A stretch of DNA of 64,000 nucleotides from JACDBE01 sp963714055 (GTDB taxonomy: Bacteria; Actinomycetota; Acidimicrobiia; Spongiisociales; UBA5794), in assembly GCA_963714055.1 (NCBI GenBank), contig OY970227.1, positions 2,108,001 to 2,172,000 on the forward strand. The letters are read 5' to 3'. Position numbers and translations under genes: made by a program. The notes under the pieces are model-generated. The model did no database searches. It was not told the DNA's origin and worked only from the letters and a program-made list of their open reading frames with translations. Below are positions 28,129-37,674 of this stretch, in pieces; the first letter of the stretch is position 1, and each line of letters starts with the position of its first letter.

Positions 28129-28136
<8 letters not shown>

Positions 28137-28795
28137 CGAGGCGAAGGTGGCCCCGGCGGGCACCTTCGAGGCGACGGTGGACGACCAGCAGGTCGCCGCG
28201 GAGGGGGACGTGGTGGAGAGCGACGTCATCGCCGGCGAGCTCGTCGAGGGCGAGCTCGCCGAGCCGAGGCGCCTCGAGCCGTCCGACCTGGGACTGGTAC
28301 TCCCCGACGACCCCGATGCGGCGCGGGACATGCTGCTCGCCCACCTCGCCCAGTCGCAGGCCGAGGCCGACGAGTACCTGACGATCGCCCAGAGGGTGAC
28401 CGCCGACTTCGACAACTACCGCCGCCGGATCGAACGGGACCAGGCGGAGACGGTGAGCCGGGCCGCCCAGCGGGTCGTCGAGGCGCTGTTGCCGTCGATC
28501 GACGCCTTCGAGGCGGCGCTCGCCTATGAGCCCAAGTCCGACGGCGAGCGGTCGATCCTCGAGGGGCTGCGTCGCGCCGTCGATCAGCTGATGGAGGCGC
28601 TGGGCCGTGAGGGATTGCAGCCGATCGCCTCGGTCGGCGCAGCCCTTCGATCCCGCCGTCCACGAGGCGGTGTCCGCCGTCGAGGTTTCGGCCGGCGACG
28701 GCGACCTGATGGTGACCGCCGACCTCCGCAAGGGGTACACCCTGCACGGCCGGGTCGTCCGCCCTGCGCTGGTCACCGTTGGCCACCAGGACTGA
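28129..28795 (+). CDS. grpE: Nucleotide exchange factor GrpE, frame interrupted once
   Basis: A GrpE-family protein of about 222 codons. An acidic N-terminal tail leads into the long dimer helix (LAQSQAEADEYLTIAQRV, DFDNYRRRIERDQAE). The beta-domain signature is split by a frameshift near 28640. Before it the frame reads EGLQPIASVG; after it, QPFDPAVHEAVSAVEV and GYTLHGRVVRPALVTVG. Removing one base from GTCGGCGCAGCCC restores the standard motif. Because GrpE is essential and both halves are intact, a sequencing or assembly error is the best explanation. Translation is coupled to dnaK. Confidence 0.9.
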
Positions 28796-28799
28796 CGCC

Positions 28800-29699
28800 G
28801 TGCGACCGGAATGGCTCGAGACGGACTACTACGCCGTTCTCGGCGTTCCGAAGGACGCCTCCGACAAGGACATCAAGAAGGCGTACCGCAAGCTCGCTCA
28901 GCAGTACCACCCCGACAAGAACCCGGGGGACACCGCTGCCGAGGACCGGTTCAAGGCGGCCAGCGAGGCGTACGCAGTCGTTGGCGACGCCGAGCAGCGC
29001 AAGGAATACGACCACGCCCGCCAGATGGGCCAGTTCGTGGGCACGCCGGGAGGCGGCCAGCGTTACGTAAGGGTCGAGGACCTGTTCGGCGAGGGCGGGT
29101 CGTTCGAGTTGTTCGGCGGCGGCATGGGCGACCTCTTCGGACGGGCGCGCAACGCCCCCAGGCAGGGCCGCGACCTCTCGGCCGAGCTCGGGCTCACCTT
29201 CCACGAGGCCATCAGCGGGGTGACCAGGGACCTGTCGATCAACGGGAGCAAGGTCAAGGTGAAGATCCCCCAAGGGGTCGAGGACGGCTCGAGGATCCGG
29301 GTGCGGGGCAAGGGCGAGCCGGGGCCCAACGGCGGGCCTCCCGGCGACCTGTTCGTCACGGTCCGGGCGGGGACGCACCCGCTCTTCGATCGCAAGGGGG
29401 CCAACCTGCTGCTCACGGTGCCGATCACCTTCACCGAGGCGGCGCTGGGCGCCACCATCTCGGTGCCGACGCTCGGCGGCGACCCGGTCAAGCTCAAGAT
29501 CCCTCCGGGCACCCCGCACGGCAAGACCTTCCGGGTGCGCGGCCGGGGCGTCGAGACCCCGAAGAGGACCGGTGACCTGTTGGTGACGGTCGAGATCGTG
29601 GTCCCGACCGACATGAGCGACGAGCAACGGGCGAAGCTCGAGGAGCTCGCTGCCCTGGCGCCCCTGCCCGACGTGCGGGCACATCTGGGGGTGTCATGA
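28800..29699 (+). CDS. dnaJ: J-domain protein, DnaJ/CbpA type without zinc finger
   Basis: A 299-residue co-chaperone. The J domain (residues 8-75) contains the HPD motif in AQQYHPDKNPG. It is followed by a Gly/Phe-rich region (FGEGGSFELFGGGMGDLFG) and the two C-terminal substrate-binding beta domains (ISGVTRDLSING, KIPPGTPHGKTFRVRGRG). The four CxxCxGxG zinc motifs of full-length DnaJ are absent, and the protein contains no cysteine, so it is a type II (CbpA-like) J protein. The GTG at 28800 is preferred: it follows the grpE stop, whereas an upstream in-frame TTG lies inside grpE. The stop overlaps the hspR start. Confidence 0.92.
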   Translation: MRPEWLETDYYAVLGVPKDASDKDIKKAYRKLAQQYHPDKNPGDTAAEDRFKAASEAYAVVGDAEQRKEYDHARQMGQFVGTPGGGQRYVRVEDLFGEGGSFELFGGGMGDLFGRARNAPRQGRDLSAELGLTFHEAISGVTRDLSINGSKVKVKIPQGVEDGSRIRVRGKGEPGPNGGPPGDLFVTVRAGTHPLFDRKGANLLLTVPITFTEAALGATISVPTLGGDPVKLKIPPGTPHGKTFRVRGRGVETPKRTGDLLVTVEIVVPTDMSDEQRAKLEELAALAPLPDVRAHLGVS

Positions 29700-30115
29700 G
29701 CCGGCAGCGGTCAGCGGTCTACATCATCTCGGTGGCTGCGGAACTGGCCGGGGTCCACCCGCAGACGCTGCGGATCTACGAGCGCAAGGGCCTCATCGAC
29801 CCGTACCGGACCCCGGGCGGGACACGGCGGTACTCCGACGAGGACCTCCGGCGCCTCCGGCTCATCCAGGAGCTCACCGCGGCCGGGGTCAACCTCGAAG
29901 GGGTTCGACGGATCCTCGCCCTCCAGTCCGACAACGACCGGTTGCGAGCCCAGGTCGAGCGACTACGCCGCCTGCTCGGCGAGTTCGAGCGGCGGATGTC
30001 CGGCGGCGCCCCGGGTCAGCCCGAGGATCTGCGGGAACCGGTGGTACCCCACGAGGTGAAGCCGGGCACGCTGCCCGACATCCGCCGGCCCGACCCGTTC
30101 GATCGCACCGCCTAG
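29696..30115 (+). CDS. hspR: Heat-shock repressor HspR, MerR family
   Basis: A 139-residue MerR-type regulator. The N-terminal winged helix (YIISVAAELAGVHPQTLRIYERKGL, then TPGGTRRYSDEDLRRL) is the HspR signature. A leucine-rich coiled coil (RAQVERLRRLLGEFERR) for dimerisation follows. HspR represses the dnaK operon and clpB by binding HAIR repeats, and DnaK acts as its co-repressor in Streptomyces. It is the last gene of dnaK-grpE-dnaJ-hspR and its ATG overlaps the dnaJ stop, as expected for autoregulation. Confidence 0.92.
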   Translation: MSRQRSAVYIISVAAELAGVHPQTLRIYERKGLIDPYRTPGGTRRYSDEDLRRLRLIQELTAAGVNLEGVRRILALQSDNDRLRAQVERLRRLLGEFERRMSGGAPGQPEDLREPVVPHEVKPGTLPDIRRPDPFDRTA

Positions 30116-30172
30116 GGGGACCTGGCCGAGGGCGACCGATCGCAGTACAGGGGAGTCGGCGAGAATGAGGGC

Positions 30173-30736
30173 ATGAGCACCGAGAGCCCCTGGACCACGG
30201 TCGCCTCGCGTGAGGTGTATCGCAACGCCTGGATGTGGGTACGGGAGGACGACGTCATCAGGCCCGACGGGAGTCGCGGCATCTACGGGGTGGTGGACAA
30301 GCACGACGCCGTCGGTGTGGTCGCCCTCACCGAGGCCGGCGAGGTGGTGCTGGTCGGCCAGTACCGGTACCCGACGGATGTGTACTCGTGGGAGATCGTC
30401 GAGGGCGGTGTCGACGACGGCGAGGACCCGCTGCGCGGCGGGCAGCGCGAGCTCGAGGAGGAGGCCGGGTTGGTGGCGTCGTCGTGGCTGCCGCTGGGCG
30501 GGGAGCTCCACCTGTCCAACTCGGTCACCTCGGAACGGGCGTTCCTTTACCTCGCCACCGGGCTCACCGAGACCGTCGCCCGCCCCGACCCGACCGAGGT
30601 GCTCACCATCCGGACCGTGCCGCTGCCCGCCGCCGTCGACATGGCCGTTTCGGGCGAGATCGTCGACGCCCTCAGCGTCATGGGGATCCTGCTGGCGGCG
30701 AGGCTGGGCTTCCCTTCTCCGGACGGCGAGTCGTAG
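30173..30736 (+). CDS. NUDIX hydrolase, ADP-ribose pyrophosphatase-like
   Basis: A 187-residue NUDIX protein. The catalytic box reads GGVDDGEDPLRGGQRELEEEAGL (GX5EX7REUXEEXGU pattern, about residues 81-103), supplying the metal-binding Glu pair. The preceding VVLVGQYRYPTDVYSWEIVEGG and following TSERAFLYLATGL match ADP-ribose pyrophosphatases, which hydrolyse ADP-ribose to AMP and ribose 5-phosphate. Start ATG is 57 bases after hspR; it could be co-transcribed with the heat-shock operon or have its own promoter. Confidence 0.87.
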   Translation: MSTESPWTTVASREVYRNAWMWVREDDVIRPDGSRGIYGVVDKHDAVGVVALTEAGEVVLVGQYRYPTDVYSWEIVEGGVDDGEDPLRGGQRELEEEAGLVASSWLPLGGELHLSNSVTSERAFLYLATGLTETVARPDPTEVLTIRTVPLPAAVDMAVSGEIVDALSVMGILLAARLGFPSPDGES

Positions 30737-30950
30737 CGGACGCCTTGCCGGCAGCTCCCTGCCCAGAGGGGCGGGATAGTGGCACGAAGCGGGCGGGGAG
30801 GCGTGCTCGTCGTGCAAGGCTTTTCCGGGCCCCTGCGGCTGCGGAGACCCTTCCCCCGCCGACCATGCAGGCTGAGGACGCCACGGCAGGTCGACGTGAC
30901 GGATGCGGCTCCATTTGGCGCCGGGCGTTCCGGCACACAGGAGGTAGGAG

Positions 30951-31931
30951 ATGAGGTTGAAGCGCACGCTGGTGACGCTGATGGCGGCGGGCCTGATGGT
31001 TGCGGTGGCTCCGGTCGCCGCCTACGCCGACGACGTGACCGTCACCGGGAACTACACGGTCCCGAAGGGGACGACCATCGACGGCGACCTGACCGTCACC
31101 GGCGGCTCCCTAACCATCTATGGGACGGTCGAAGGGAACGTCACCCAGCACGGACCGGGCTCGGTGTGGGTGTCGGGCACCGGGGTGGTCGCGGGCAACA
31201 TCACCCAGTACGGATCGGGCAAGGTGTCGGTGGCCTACGGGGGGGTGGTCGAGGGCAACGTCGTCGAGAACGGCGCTGGCAGAGTCGTGGTGACCGGCCT
31301 GGTCAAGGGCGACGTCACCGAGCGCAACGACGACGCCGACCTGGAGTACGTCTCCGTCACCATCAACGGGACGGTCGAAGGGAGCGTCACCCAGGACGGA
31401 TCGGGCTCGGTGTGGGCACACGGGGTGGTCGAGGGCAACGTCGTCGAGAACGACGGTGGCACCGTCAGGGTGCAGGGCCTCGTCAAGGGCAACGTCACCG
31501 AATGGAACGACGGCGACCTGATCGTAAGAACAGGCACCAGCACCGTCGAGGGCGACGCCACCGAGCACGACAGCGGCATGGTAAACGTGGTGAGTTGGGG
31601 GCTGCTCAAGGGCGACGTCAGCGAATGGGACAGCGGGGCGCTGGTGGTGGCCCGCTGGGGTGAGGTGGTGGGGAGCGCCTTCGAGCGGGGCCTTGGCCGC
31701 CTCACCGTGAGGGGGGTGCTCGACGGCAACGCCGAGGAGTGGAACAAGGGCAGCATCGTCATCACCTGCGGCGTCTTCGTCTGCGACAACGGCCTCCCGG
31801 GCGGCATCAACGGCGTCGTCGACGGCGACGCCATCGAGCGGAACTACGGCGACATCGTGATCGATTCCGGCACCACCCTCAACGGGGACGCCGAGGAGAA
31901 CGGCCCAGGCGAGGTCATCGACAACCGGTAG
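30951..31931 (+). CDS. Secreted protein of tandem beta-strand repeats
   Basis: A 326-residue protein with a clear signal peptide (RTLVTLMAAGLMVAVAPVAAYA, cleavage about residue 26). The mature part consists of about a dozen degenerate repeats of 20-26 residues of the form GxVxGNVxExxxGxVxVxG (for example GLVKGDVTER, GVVEGNVVEN, GLLKGDVSEW). The spacing of Val/Gly and Asn/Asp turns implies a right-handed beta-solenoid, similar in style to bactofilin-like polymer-forming domains but exported. Two cysteines near 270 could form a disulfide. A strong AGGAGG precedes the ATG. It has no membrane anchor or sorting signal. Function unknown; a surface or cell-wall scaffold is inferred. Confidence 0.75.
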   Translation: MRLKRTLVTLMAAGLMVAVAPVAAYADDVTVTGNYTVPKGTTIDGDLTVTGGSLTIYGTVEGNVTQHGPGSVWVSGTGVVAGNITQYGSGKVSVAYGGVVEGNVVENGAGRVVVTGLVKGDVTERNDDADLEYVSVTINGTVEGSVTQDGSGSVWAHGVVEGNVVENDGGTVRVQGLVKGNVTEWNDGDLIVRTGTSTVEGDATEHDSGMVNVVSWGLLKGDVSEWDSGALVVARWGEVVGSAFERGLGRLTVRGVLDGNAEEWNKGSIVITCGVFVCDNGLPGGINGVVDGDAIERNYGDIVIDSGTTLNGDAEENGPGEVIDNR

Positions 31932-32054
31932 CGGTCCCCGAACACCTGCCTGTGGGCGAAACCGGGGTTCGGATCTACGAAGCCGACGCGTCTTCCAGAC
32001 GGAACGGTTACCTCTGCTGGCGGCGAGGGTGAGCTGAAGCCGAGCCCTGCCGGC

Positions 32055-32675
32055 TCAGGCGACGAAGCTGTCGCCGCCGGCGAGGCCGATCACGAAGGCG
32101 AACACCCTGGTCCCTGACCGGTCGTCCCAGTCGAGCAGGGCGTCCGTGGCCCGGGCGTTGGCGGCGGCCCGGAACCCGTCCCACGGCACCGAGCCGTCGA
32201 CCGCGGTGAACAGCTTCTGCTCGGGTAGCGGCTCCAGCAGGCCGGCAATCAGATCGAAACCCTCCAGCTCGAGCACGGCGAGGTCGAGTTGGTCGCAACG
32301 GCGCACCAGGGCGTCGGCGTCGTCCCAGGCGAAGAACCCCTCCCCTTCCTCGGTGCGGTGCCGGGCGCGACCGTCGAACTCCTCGACCAGCGTGACCGTC
32401 GACGGGTCCTCGTCCGCCCAGCCGCCGCCATCCCCCTCGTCCTCCTGGTCGTCGACGGCGTAGGGCGACACGATCGACTCGGCGATGTCGAGCACCCGCG
32501 TCAACTCCCGCACGTCGAGATCCTTGACGTCGCCGTCGTCGTCGGCGTAGATCTGGACGACGGCGGTGTCCCCGTCCCAGAAGACCATCCCGACGAACTC
32601 GTCGTCGCGCCACAGCTCGACCACCGGCTGGTCGAAGCCCTCGCGGTCGGTCTCGACCAGGCGCATCGGGATCAT
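32055..32675 (-). CDS. Hypothetical protein, acidic, cytosolic
   Basis: A 206-residue protein with no signal peptide or membrane helix. The N-terminal half (MRLVETDREGFDQPVVELWRDDEFVGMVFWDGDTAVVQIYADDDG pattern) looks like a small beta-sheet domain. The middle is very acidic (DDQEDEGDGGGWADED), and the C-terminal part has ELEGFDLIAGLLEPLPEQKLFTAV. I do not recognise a family. The ATG at 32675 (MIPMRLVE) is chosen because the upstream in-frame extension has non-coding character. It is convergent with the repeat-protein gene and divergent from the short membrane-peptide gene. Confidence 0.65.
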   Translation of the reverse strand: MIPMRLVETDREGFDQPVVELWRDDEFVGMVFWDGDTAVVQIYADDDGDVKDLDVRELTRVLDIAESIVSPYAVDDQEDEGDGGGWADEDPSTVTLVEEFDGRARHRTEEGEGFFAWDDADALVRRCDQLDLAVLELEGFDLIAGLLEPLPEQKLFTAVDGSVPWDGFRAAANARATDALLDWDDRSGTRVFAFVIGLAGGDSFVA

Positions 32676-32799
32676 GGCCCGAGCATACGAGTGATGTGCC
32701 GGCGGGCGCCAAGAGATCACACAGGTTTCACAGGGGCGACACACCGGGTAGCGGGTCGGGGGGTAGACCACTACCGGCCGACGAGGAGGGAACCGGCGA

Positions 32800-32910
32800 G
32801 TGCAACTGAACACCCTTATCGCCTTGGCGCTCGGCTTCATGGTCGGCGTCGCCGCGGTCACCGCAGGGGTCCTGGCGACGGGCGAGACCGAGCCGGCCGA
32901 GCGCTGGTGA
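32800..32910 (+). CDS. 36-residue single-helix membrane peptide
   Basis: A short gene starting at GTG, with a strong GAGGAGGG ribosome site about 9 bases upstream. The product is one hydrophobic helix (LNTLIALALGFMVGVAAVTAG) followed by a charged tail (ATGETEPAERW). It lies between divergent genes, 118 bases before the large phosphodiesterase. The good ribosome site and clean helix support it, but peptides this short are hard to prove. Confidence 0.5.
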   Translation: MQLNTLIALALGFMVGVAAVTAGVLATGETEPAERW

Positions 32911-33028
32911 AGCCGTCCCCCCAGCCCGCGGCGCCACCGGCATCGCCGGGGGCGGTCGTAGTAGTGTCGAAAAACGCCGTCAGGAGAGTCGCAGAACCCC
33001 CCGGCCCGGCTCTCGAAGGAAGGTAGTG

Positions 33029-36000
33029 ATGTCCGTTCACGCCACCCCGGGCAGGCGTCTGTCCGTGCTCCTCGCTCTCATCCTCCTCGCCGGTCTCCTC
33101 GGCATCCTGCCGGCGCCGGCCCCCGCGGACGCCCAGGGCTCACCGCCCGAGGTCGAGCAGGCCGTCCTGTTCGCCGCCGACGGGCTCCGCCAAGACCTGG
33201 TCGAGCGCTATGCCCGCCAGGGGGCGCTGCCGGAGATGGCCGGGTTGATGTCGACCGGGGCCAGGGCGAACGGCGGCGGGTCGCAGCCGCAAGCGCCGAC
33301 CAACACCGGGTCGGGCTGGTACACGCTCGCCACCGGGGCGTGGACGGGGGTCCACGGCTCGACCAACAACACGTTCCACCAGAACGGCGACACCTTCGCC
33401 GGGACCCGCACCACCGCCTTCGAGCCGGGAGTGCTCTCGGCGGAGACCATCGCCCAGGCCGCCGAGCGGGGCGGCAAGAAGGTGGCGCAGATCGAGTGGG
33501 CCGGCGGTGCGGCCGCCCTCATCGACGGTCCCACCATCGACTTCCGCGCCTTCCTGTCCGGTCGCGGGGTCGTCACCAACTACATCTCCGAGGCCGACGA
33601 CGCCGGCTTCGTGGCCGCCTTCGGGCTCCAGTTCGACCATCCGGACGGTTTCTCCAACCAGCCCGCCTTCCCCGAGGCGGCGCCGGCACCCGCCACCGGG
33701 TGGACCAATGTGCCCGAATCGCACAGCCCGCCGATGGAAGTGCCGATGCGGGTGCTCGACTTCGGCACCGACAAGTACGGGCTCAACGCCTACATCTACG
33801 ACTCCACCGACGACGGTGCCACCAACTACGACAGGGTGCTCTTCGCTCCCGAAAAGGACGGCGCCGCCGCCGTCGGAGACCTCGCAGAGGGCGAGTGGGC
33901 CGACGTCAAGGTGACCGTCATCGGTGGCTCACTGGAGGGCAAGACCGCAGGCTTCCTGGTGAAGGTGGAGACCCTCAGCCCCGACCTCTCCCAGGTGAGG
34001 CTGTTCCACACCTCGGTGACCAGGGCGAACGCCACCTGGCCCACCTGGCCCGGCGAGCCCGGCTACACCGAGTTCGCCGAGTTCCTCGCCGTCGAGTTCC
34101 CGACGGCGACCGCCGCCGACTTCGCCGTTCTCGAGGCCGGCATCGTCAGCGAGGACACCTACGTCGAGCAGGGCCTGTACTGGGAGACCGGGCACCACCC
34201 CATGATCGAGTACGTCATGGAGACCTACCAGCCCGACCTGGTGCTGGCCGGTTACCCGGTGACCGACGAGTTCAGCCACCAGTTCCTCGGCCTGGTCACC
34301 AAGACGCTCCCCAACGGCCAGCCCAACCCGGCGTTCGACGACGTGTTCGTCGACGGCACCCGTGACGGGCTGGCGTCGGTGCGCGAGGGCTACATCCGGC
34401 GTGCCTACCAGGGCGCCGACGCCACCCTCGCCCTGGTCCGGTCGCACCTCGAGGACAACGTGACCACGTTCGTGGCCTCGGACCACGGCTTCGCCCCGCA
34501 GTTCCTGGCGATCGACGCCTCCAAGGTGCTGGTCGACCTCGGGCTCCTGTCTCTGCCGCAGGTCTCCAACTGCCGGACCGCCACCGGTGAGACCATCGGC
34601 CTGGCGAAGGCCTGTTGGGCCGGCGGCACGGTCCAGGTCTACCTGAACCTGGCGGGGCGCGACCCGGTGGTCACCGGGATGCCCCAGGTCGCTGCCACCG
34701 ACGCCCCGGCGGTGATCGAGTCGATCGTCGCCGCCTTCGAGAACCTCGACGACCCCAACGACTGGAACCACGACGGCCAGCCCGAGGACTGGACCGTGAT
34801 CGACCGCGTCTTCACCAAGCCGGAGACCCGGTACATCCCCAACAACACCACCGGGGGGACCGCCGACATGGCGCATCCCACCCGGACCGGTGACGTGGTG
34901 GCGTTCTCGTACCCGCCGTACCAGTTCGACGCCGCCACCCCGGGGACCCTGGTGAGCCTGTCGCACTTCTTCGGGCAGCACGGCTACGTGCCCGACGTGC
35001 AGGACACGGCCGACAACGTCAACATGCGGGCGACGTTCATCGCCGGCGGCGAGGGGATCGTCCGGGGCACGCCGCAGGTACGGTCGATCGACATCGCCCC
35101 GACGCTGGCGTTCCTGCTGCGCATCCCGGTGCCGCAGCACAGCCAGGGCAAGGTGCTGCTGCCGATCATCGCCAACAACCGGTCGGTCAAGTCGCTGGGG
35201 GTCATCGGGCTCAACGACTTCCACGGCCAGCTCGACCCGACGACCCGGGTGTTCGACAACGCCATCAACGCCACGGTCGGCGGCGCCGGGTTCCTGGCGA
35301 CCATGTTCGACGAGGAGAAGGCGAACCTGCCGCCGGAGGCCCCGCTGCTCGCCGGCGGCGACAATGTCGGGCGCCTCGCCGCCGAACTCGGGCCTGCTCG
35401 AGGACGTCCCCGCCATCGAGGTCGAGAACGCCTGGCCGCTGGACGCCACCAGCTACGGGAACCACGAGTTCGACTATGGCCTTGATCGGCTGCTGATGCA
35501 CCAGGACCTCGCCGAGTTCCCGTTCCTGGCGACCAACATCGTGGAGACCGCCACCGGTGAGCCCCCGGACTGGGTGGACGACGTCGCTGTGTTCCGGGTC
35601 AATGGCGTTCGGGTTGGCGTGATCGGATCGGCGCTGGAGTCGACGCCCGAGCTGGTCAGCGTCGGGGCAACCGAGGGCCTCACGTTCCTCCCGTCGGCGG
35701 AGGGGATCGAGGCGGCCAGCCAGGCGCTCACCGACCAGGGCATCAACGTCCAGGTCGTGGTCATCCACGAAGGGCACTGCCGTCGGCTCCAACGCGGTGG
35801 ACGGTATCCCAGCCGTTGAGTGGCAGGGACCGATCATGGAGATCGCCGGCGAGCTGACCGACACCACGGTCGACGCCATCGATCGCCGGGCACACCCACC
35901 GGGTGTCGAACACGTACGTCGGCGACATCCTCGTCACCGAGGGCATCAACGCCGGTGCCAGCTACTCGGTCCTGCAGTTGATGGTGTCCGGGGGAGACGT

Positions 36001-36742
36001 CATCTGGGCCGGCGGGCAGACCAGGGTCGCCAAGACCCTGGGGGTCGCCTCCCGTCCCGACGTCCAGGCGATCGTCGACCAGGCCAACGCCGACACCGAG
36101 GAGTTGCGCAACCAAGTGGTCGGCACCCAGGCCAACGACGTGCTGCGCGACCTGACGAGGCTGCACGAGTCGGAGATGGGCAACATGGTGACCGATGCCA
36201 TGCTGGGCAAGTACCCGGGGATCGACGCCGCCCTCACCAACTCGGGCGGGCTGCGCGCCGACCTGGTGTGCTCGCCGCCCAGCGCCGGCGAGGCCGACTG
36301 CGAGATCACCTGGGGCGAGGTGTTCGCCGTGCTCCCCTTCGGGAACCGCACGGTGATCGCCACCTACACCGGTGACCAACTCACCGACGCCTTCGAGAAC
36401 GGGGTGAGCCCGTTCTGCAACGTGGCGATCGCCACCGGCCGGTTCCCGCAGGTGTCGGGGCTCGTGCTCGAGTTCCACTGTGACGGCACCACACCGGTGA
36501 TCGACGCCATCTCGCTGGCTCCGGACGGCCCCGGCGGCGTGTTGACGCCGGTAGGCCCGACCGACACGGTGCGGCTGGTGACCAACGACTTCATGTTCGG
36601 CGGCGGCGACGGCTACACCGTGCTCGCCGGCGGCACCGACGTGCTCCAGCCGGGCGACGGTCTGTTGGAGATCACCGTCGACTACATCACCGCCAACTCG
36701 CCGGTCGATCCGGTTGTCGAAGGGAGGATCGTCGGTCCCTGA
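33029..36742 (+). CDS. Secreted type I phosphodiesterase fused to 5'-nucleotidase, three frame breaks
   Basis: A giant exported enzyme of about 1238 codons with a signal peptide (RLSVLLALILLAGLLGIL). Residues 40-720 are an alkaline-phosphatase-superfamily type I phosphodiesterase: metal-ligand region LFAADGLRQDL with a catalytic TNTGSGW, later HPMIEYVMETYQPDLVLAGYPVTDEFSHQ and VASDHGFAP. From about 725 a UshA-like 5'-nucleotidase begins (GLNDFHGQLDPT, GGDNVG, GNHEFDYG, GHTH). It ends in its substrate domain (LTNSGGLRADL, GEVFAVLPFGNRTV, NDFMFGGGDGY). One-base insertions near 35395, 35775 and 35881 split the nucleotidase part; removing one base at each restores all metal motifs. ATG has an AAGGAAGG site. 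The combination suggests scavenging of extracellular nucleotides or phosphodiesters. Confidence 0.82.
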
Positions 36743-36772
36743 GCGGGACGGCGATACAGACGACCGGAGGAC

Positions 36773-36800
36773 AGGGCCGGGGCCGCAACGCCCCGGCCCT
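36773..36800 (+). terminator. Hairpin after the phosphodiesterase/nucleotidase gene
   Basis: A perfect 10-bp stem, AGGGCCGGGG and CCCCGGCCCT, with an 8-base loop, 30 bases after the stop codon. No T-run follows, as is common for high-GC actinobacterial terminators. Confidence 0.6.
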
Positions 36801-36879
36801 CGTCGCGCCGTCTGCGACATCCCGGGCCGGCCTCGCCCGACCCGTAGCATGCGCCGCCACGACCGCACGGAGGCACCCG

Positions 36880-37647
36880 ATGACCCAGCCAGACGAGCAT
36901 TTCCAGCCGAGGTCGGTGAGCGACGTCCTCGTCGACGCCTTCGAGCTCTTCCGGAGGGACTGGACGAACTACGTGCTCATGACGGCGTTGCTGGTCATCC
37001 CGCTGGCGCTCGCCCAGGTGGGGGTCTCGCGGGCGTTCGTCGACGAGGGGACCGGTGAAGTCACCCTGGTGGGTGGAGCACTGTTCTTCAGCCTGGTCGG
37101 CGCCGTCCTCGCCGTGATCGTGCAGTTGGTGGTGTCCGGGGCACTCACCCGATCCGGCGTTTCGGCCATGGCCGGGCAACGGCTCGAGGTCGCCGAGAGC
37201 CTGCGCCACGCCTTCCGGCGGATGGGCGGCCTGCTCTGGGTGATCCTGCTCAGCTCACTGGCGATCCTGGCGGGCTTCATCGCCCTCATCATTCCCGGCA
37301 TCATCTTCGCCGTCTTATTGAACGTCTCGGTGCAGGCGTTCATCGTCGAGGGCCACAAGGGGTCGGCGGCGCTCTCCCGGTCGTGGAACCTGGTGAAGAC
37401 CCACTTCTGGCACGTCCTCGGAGTTGTGTTCCTGACCGCCCTGCTCACCGGCATCACCTCCGCCATCCTCGGCCAGCTCGGCGGCGACAGCTTCTTCGGC
37501 GAGTGGCTGTTCGGGTCGATCGGCCTGCTCCTGGTGGTCCCGTACACGGCGATGGTGACGGTGGTCCTCTACGTCGAGCTGAGGGCGCGAATGGAAGGCC
37601 TCACCGTCACCCAACTCCGGGGCGACCTGGCACGCACCTCTCTCTAA
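36880..37647 (+). CDS. Multi-pass membrane protein (GDPD-membrane/DUF975-like)
   Basis: A 255-residue membrane protein with about five to six helices, including VLMTALLVIPLALAQVGV and WVILLSSLAILAGFIALIIPG. The cytoplasmic loop FIVEGHKGSAALSRSWNLVKTHFWHVLGV matches the glycerophosphodiester-phosphodiesterase membrane-domain / YckC-like families (ALxRSWxLxKgxfwr pattern). N-terminal PRSVSDVLVDAFELFRRDW is also typical. The role is unknown; such proteins may organise or bend membranes. It stands alone, with ATG 138 bases after the nucleotidase gene. Confidence 0.7.
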   Translation: MTQPDEHFQPRSVSDVLVDAFELFRRDWTNYVLMTALLVIPLALAQVGVSRAFVDEGTGEVTLVGGALFFSLVGAVLAVIVQLVVSGALTRSGVSAMAGQRLEVAESLRHAFRRMGGLLWVILLSSLAILAGFIALIIPGIIFAVLLNVSVQAFIVEGHKGSAALSRSWNLVKTHFWHVLGVVFLTALLTGITSAILGQLGGDSFFGEWLFGSIGLLLVVPYTAMVTVVLYVELRARMEGLTVTQLRGDLARTSL

Positions 37648-37674
37648 TGGCTCCCCCGGGCCCCGCCGAGCCGC

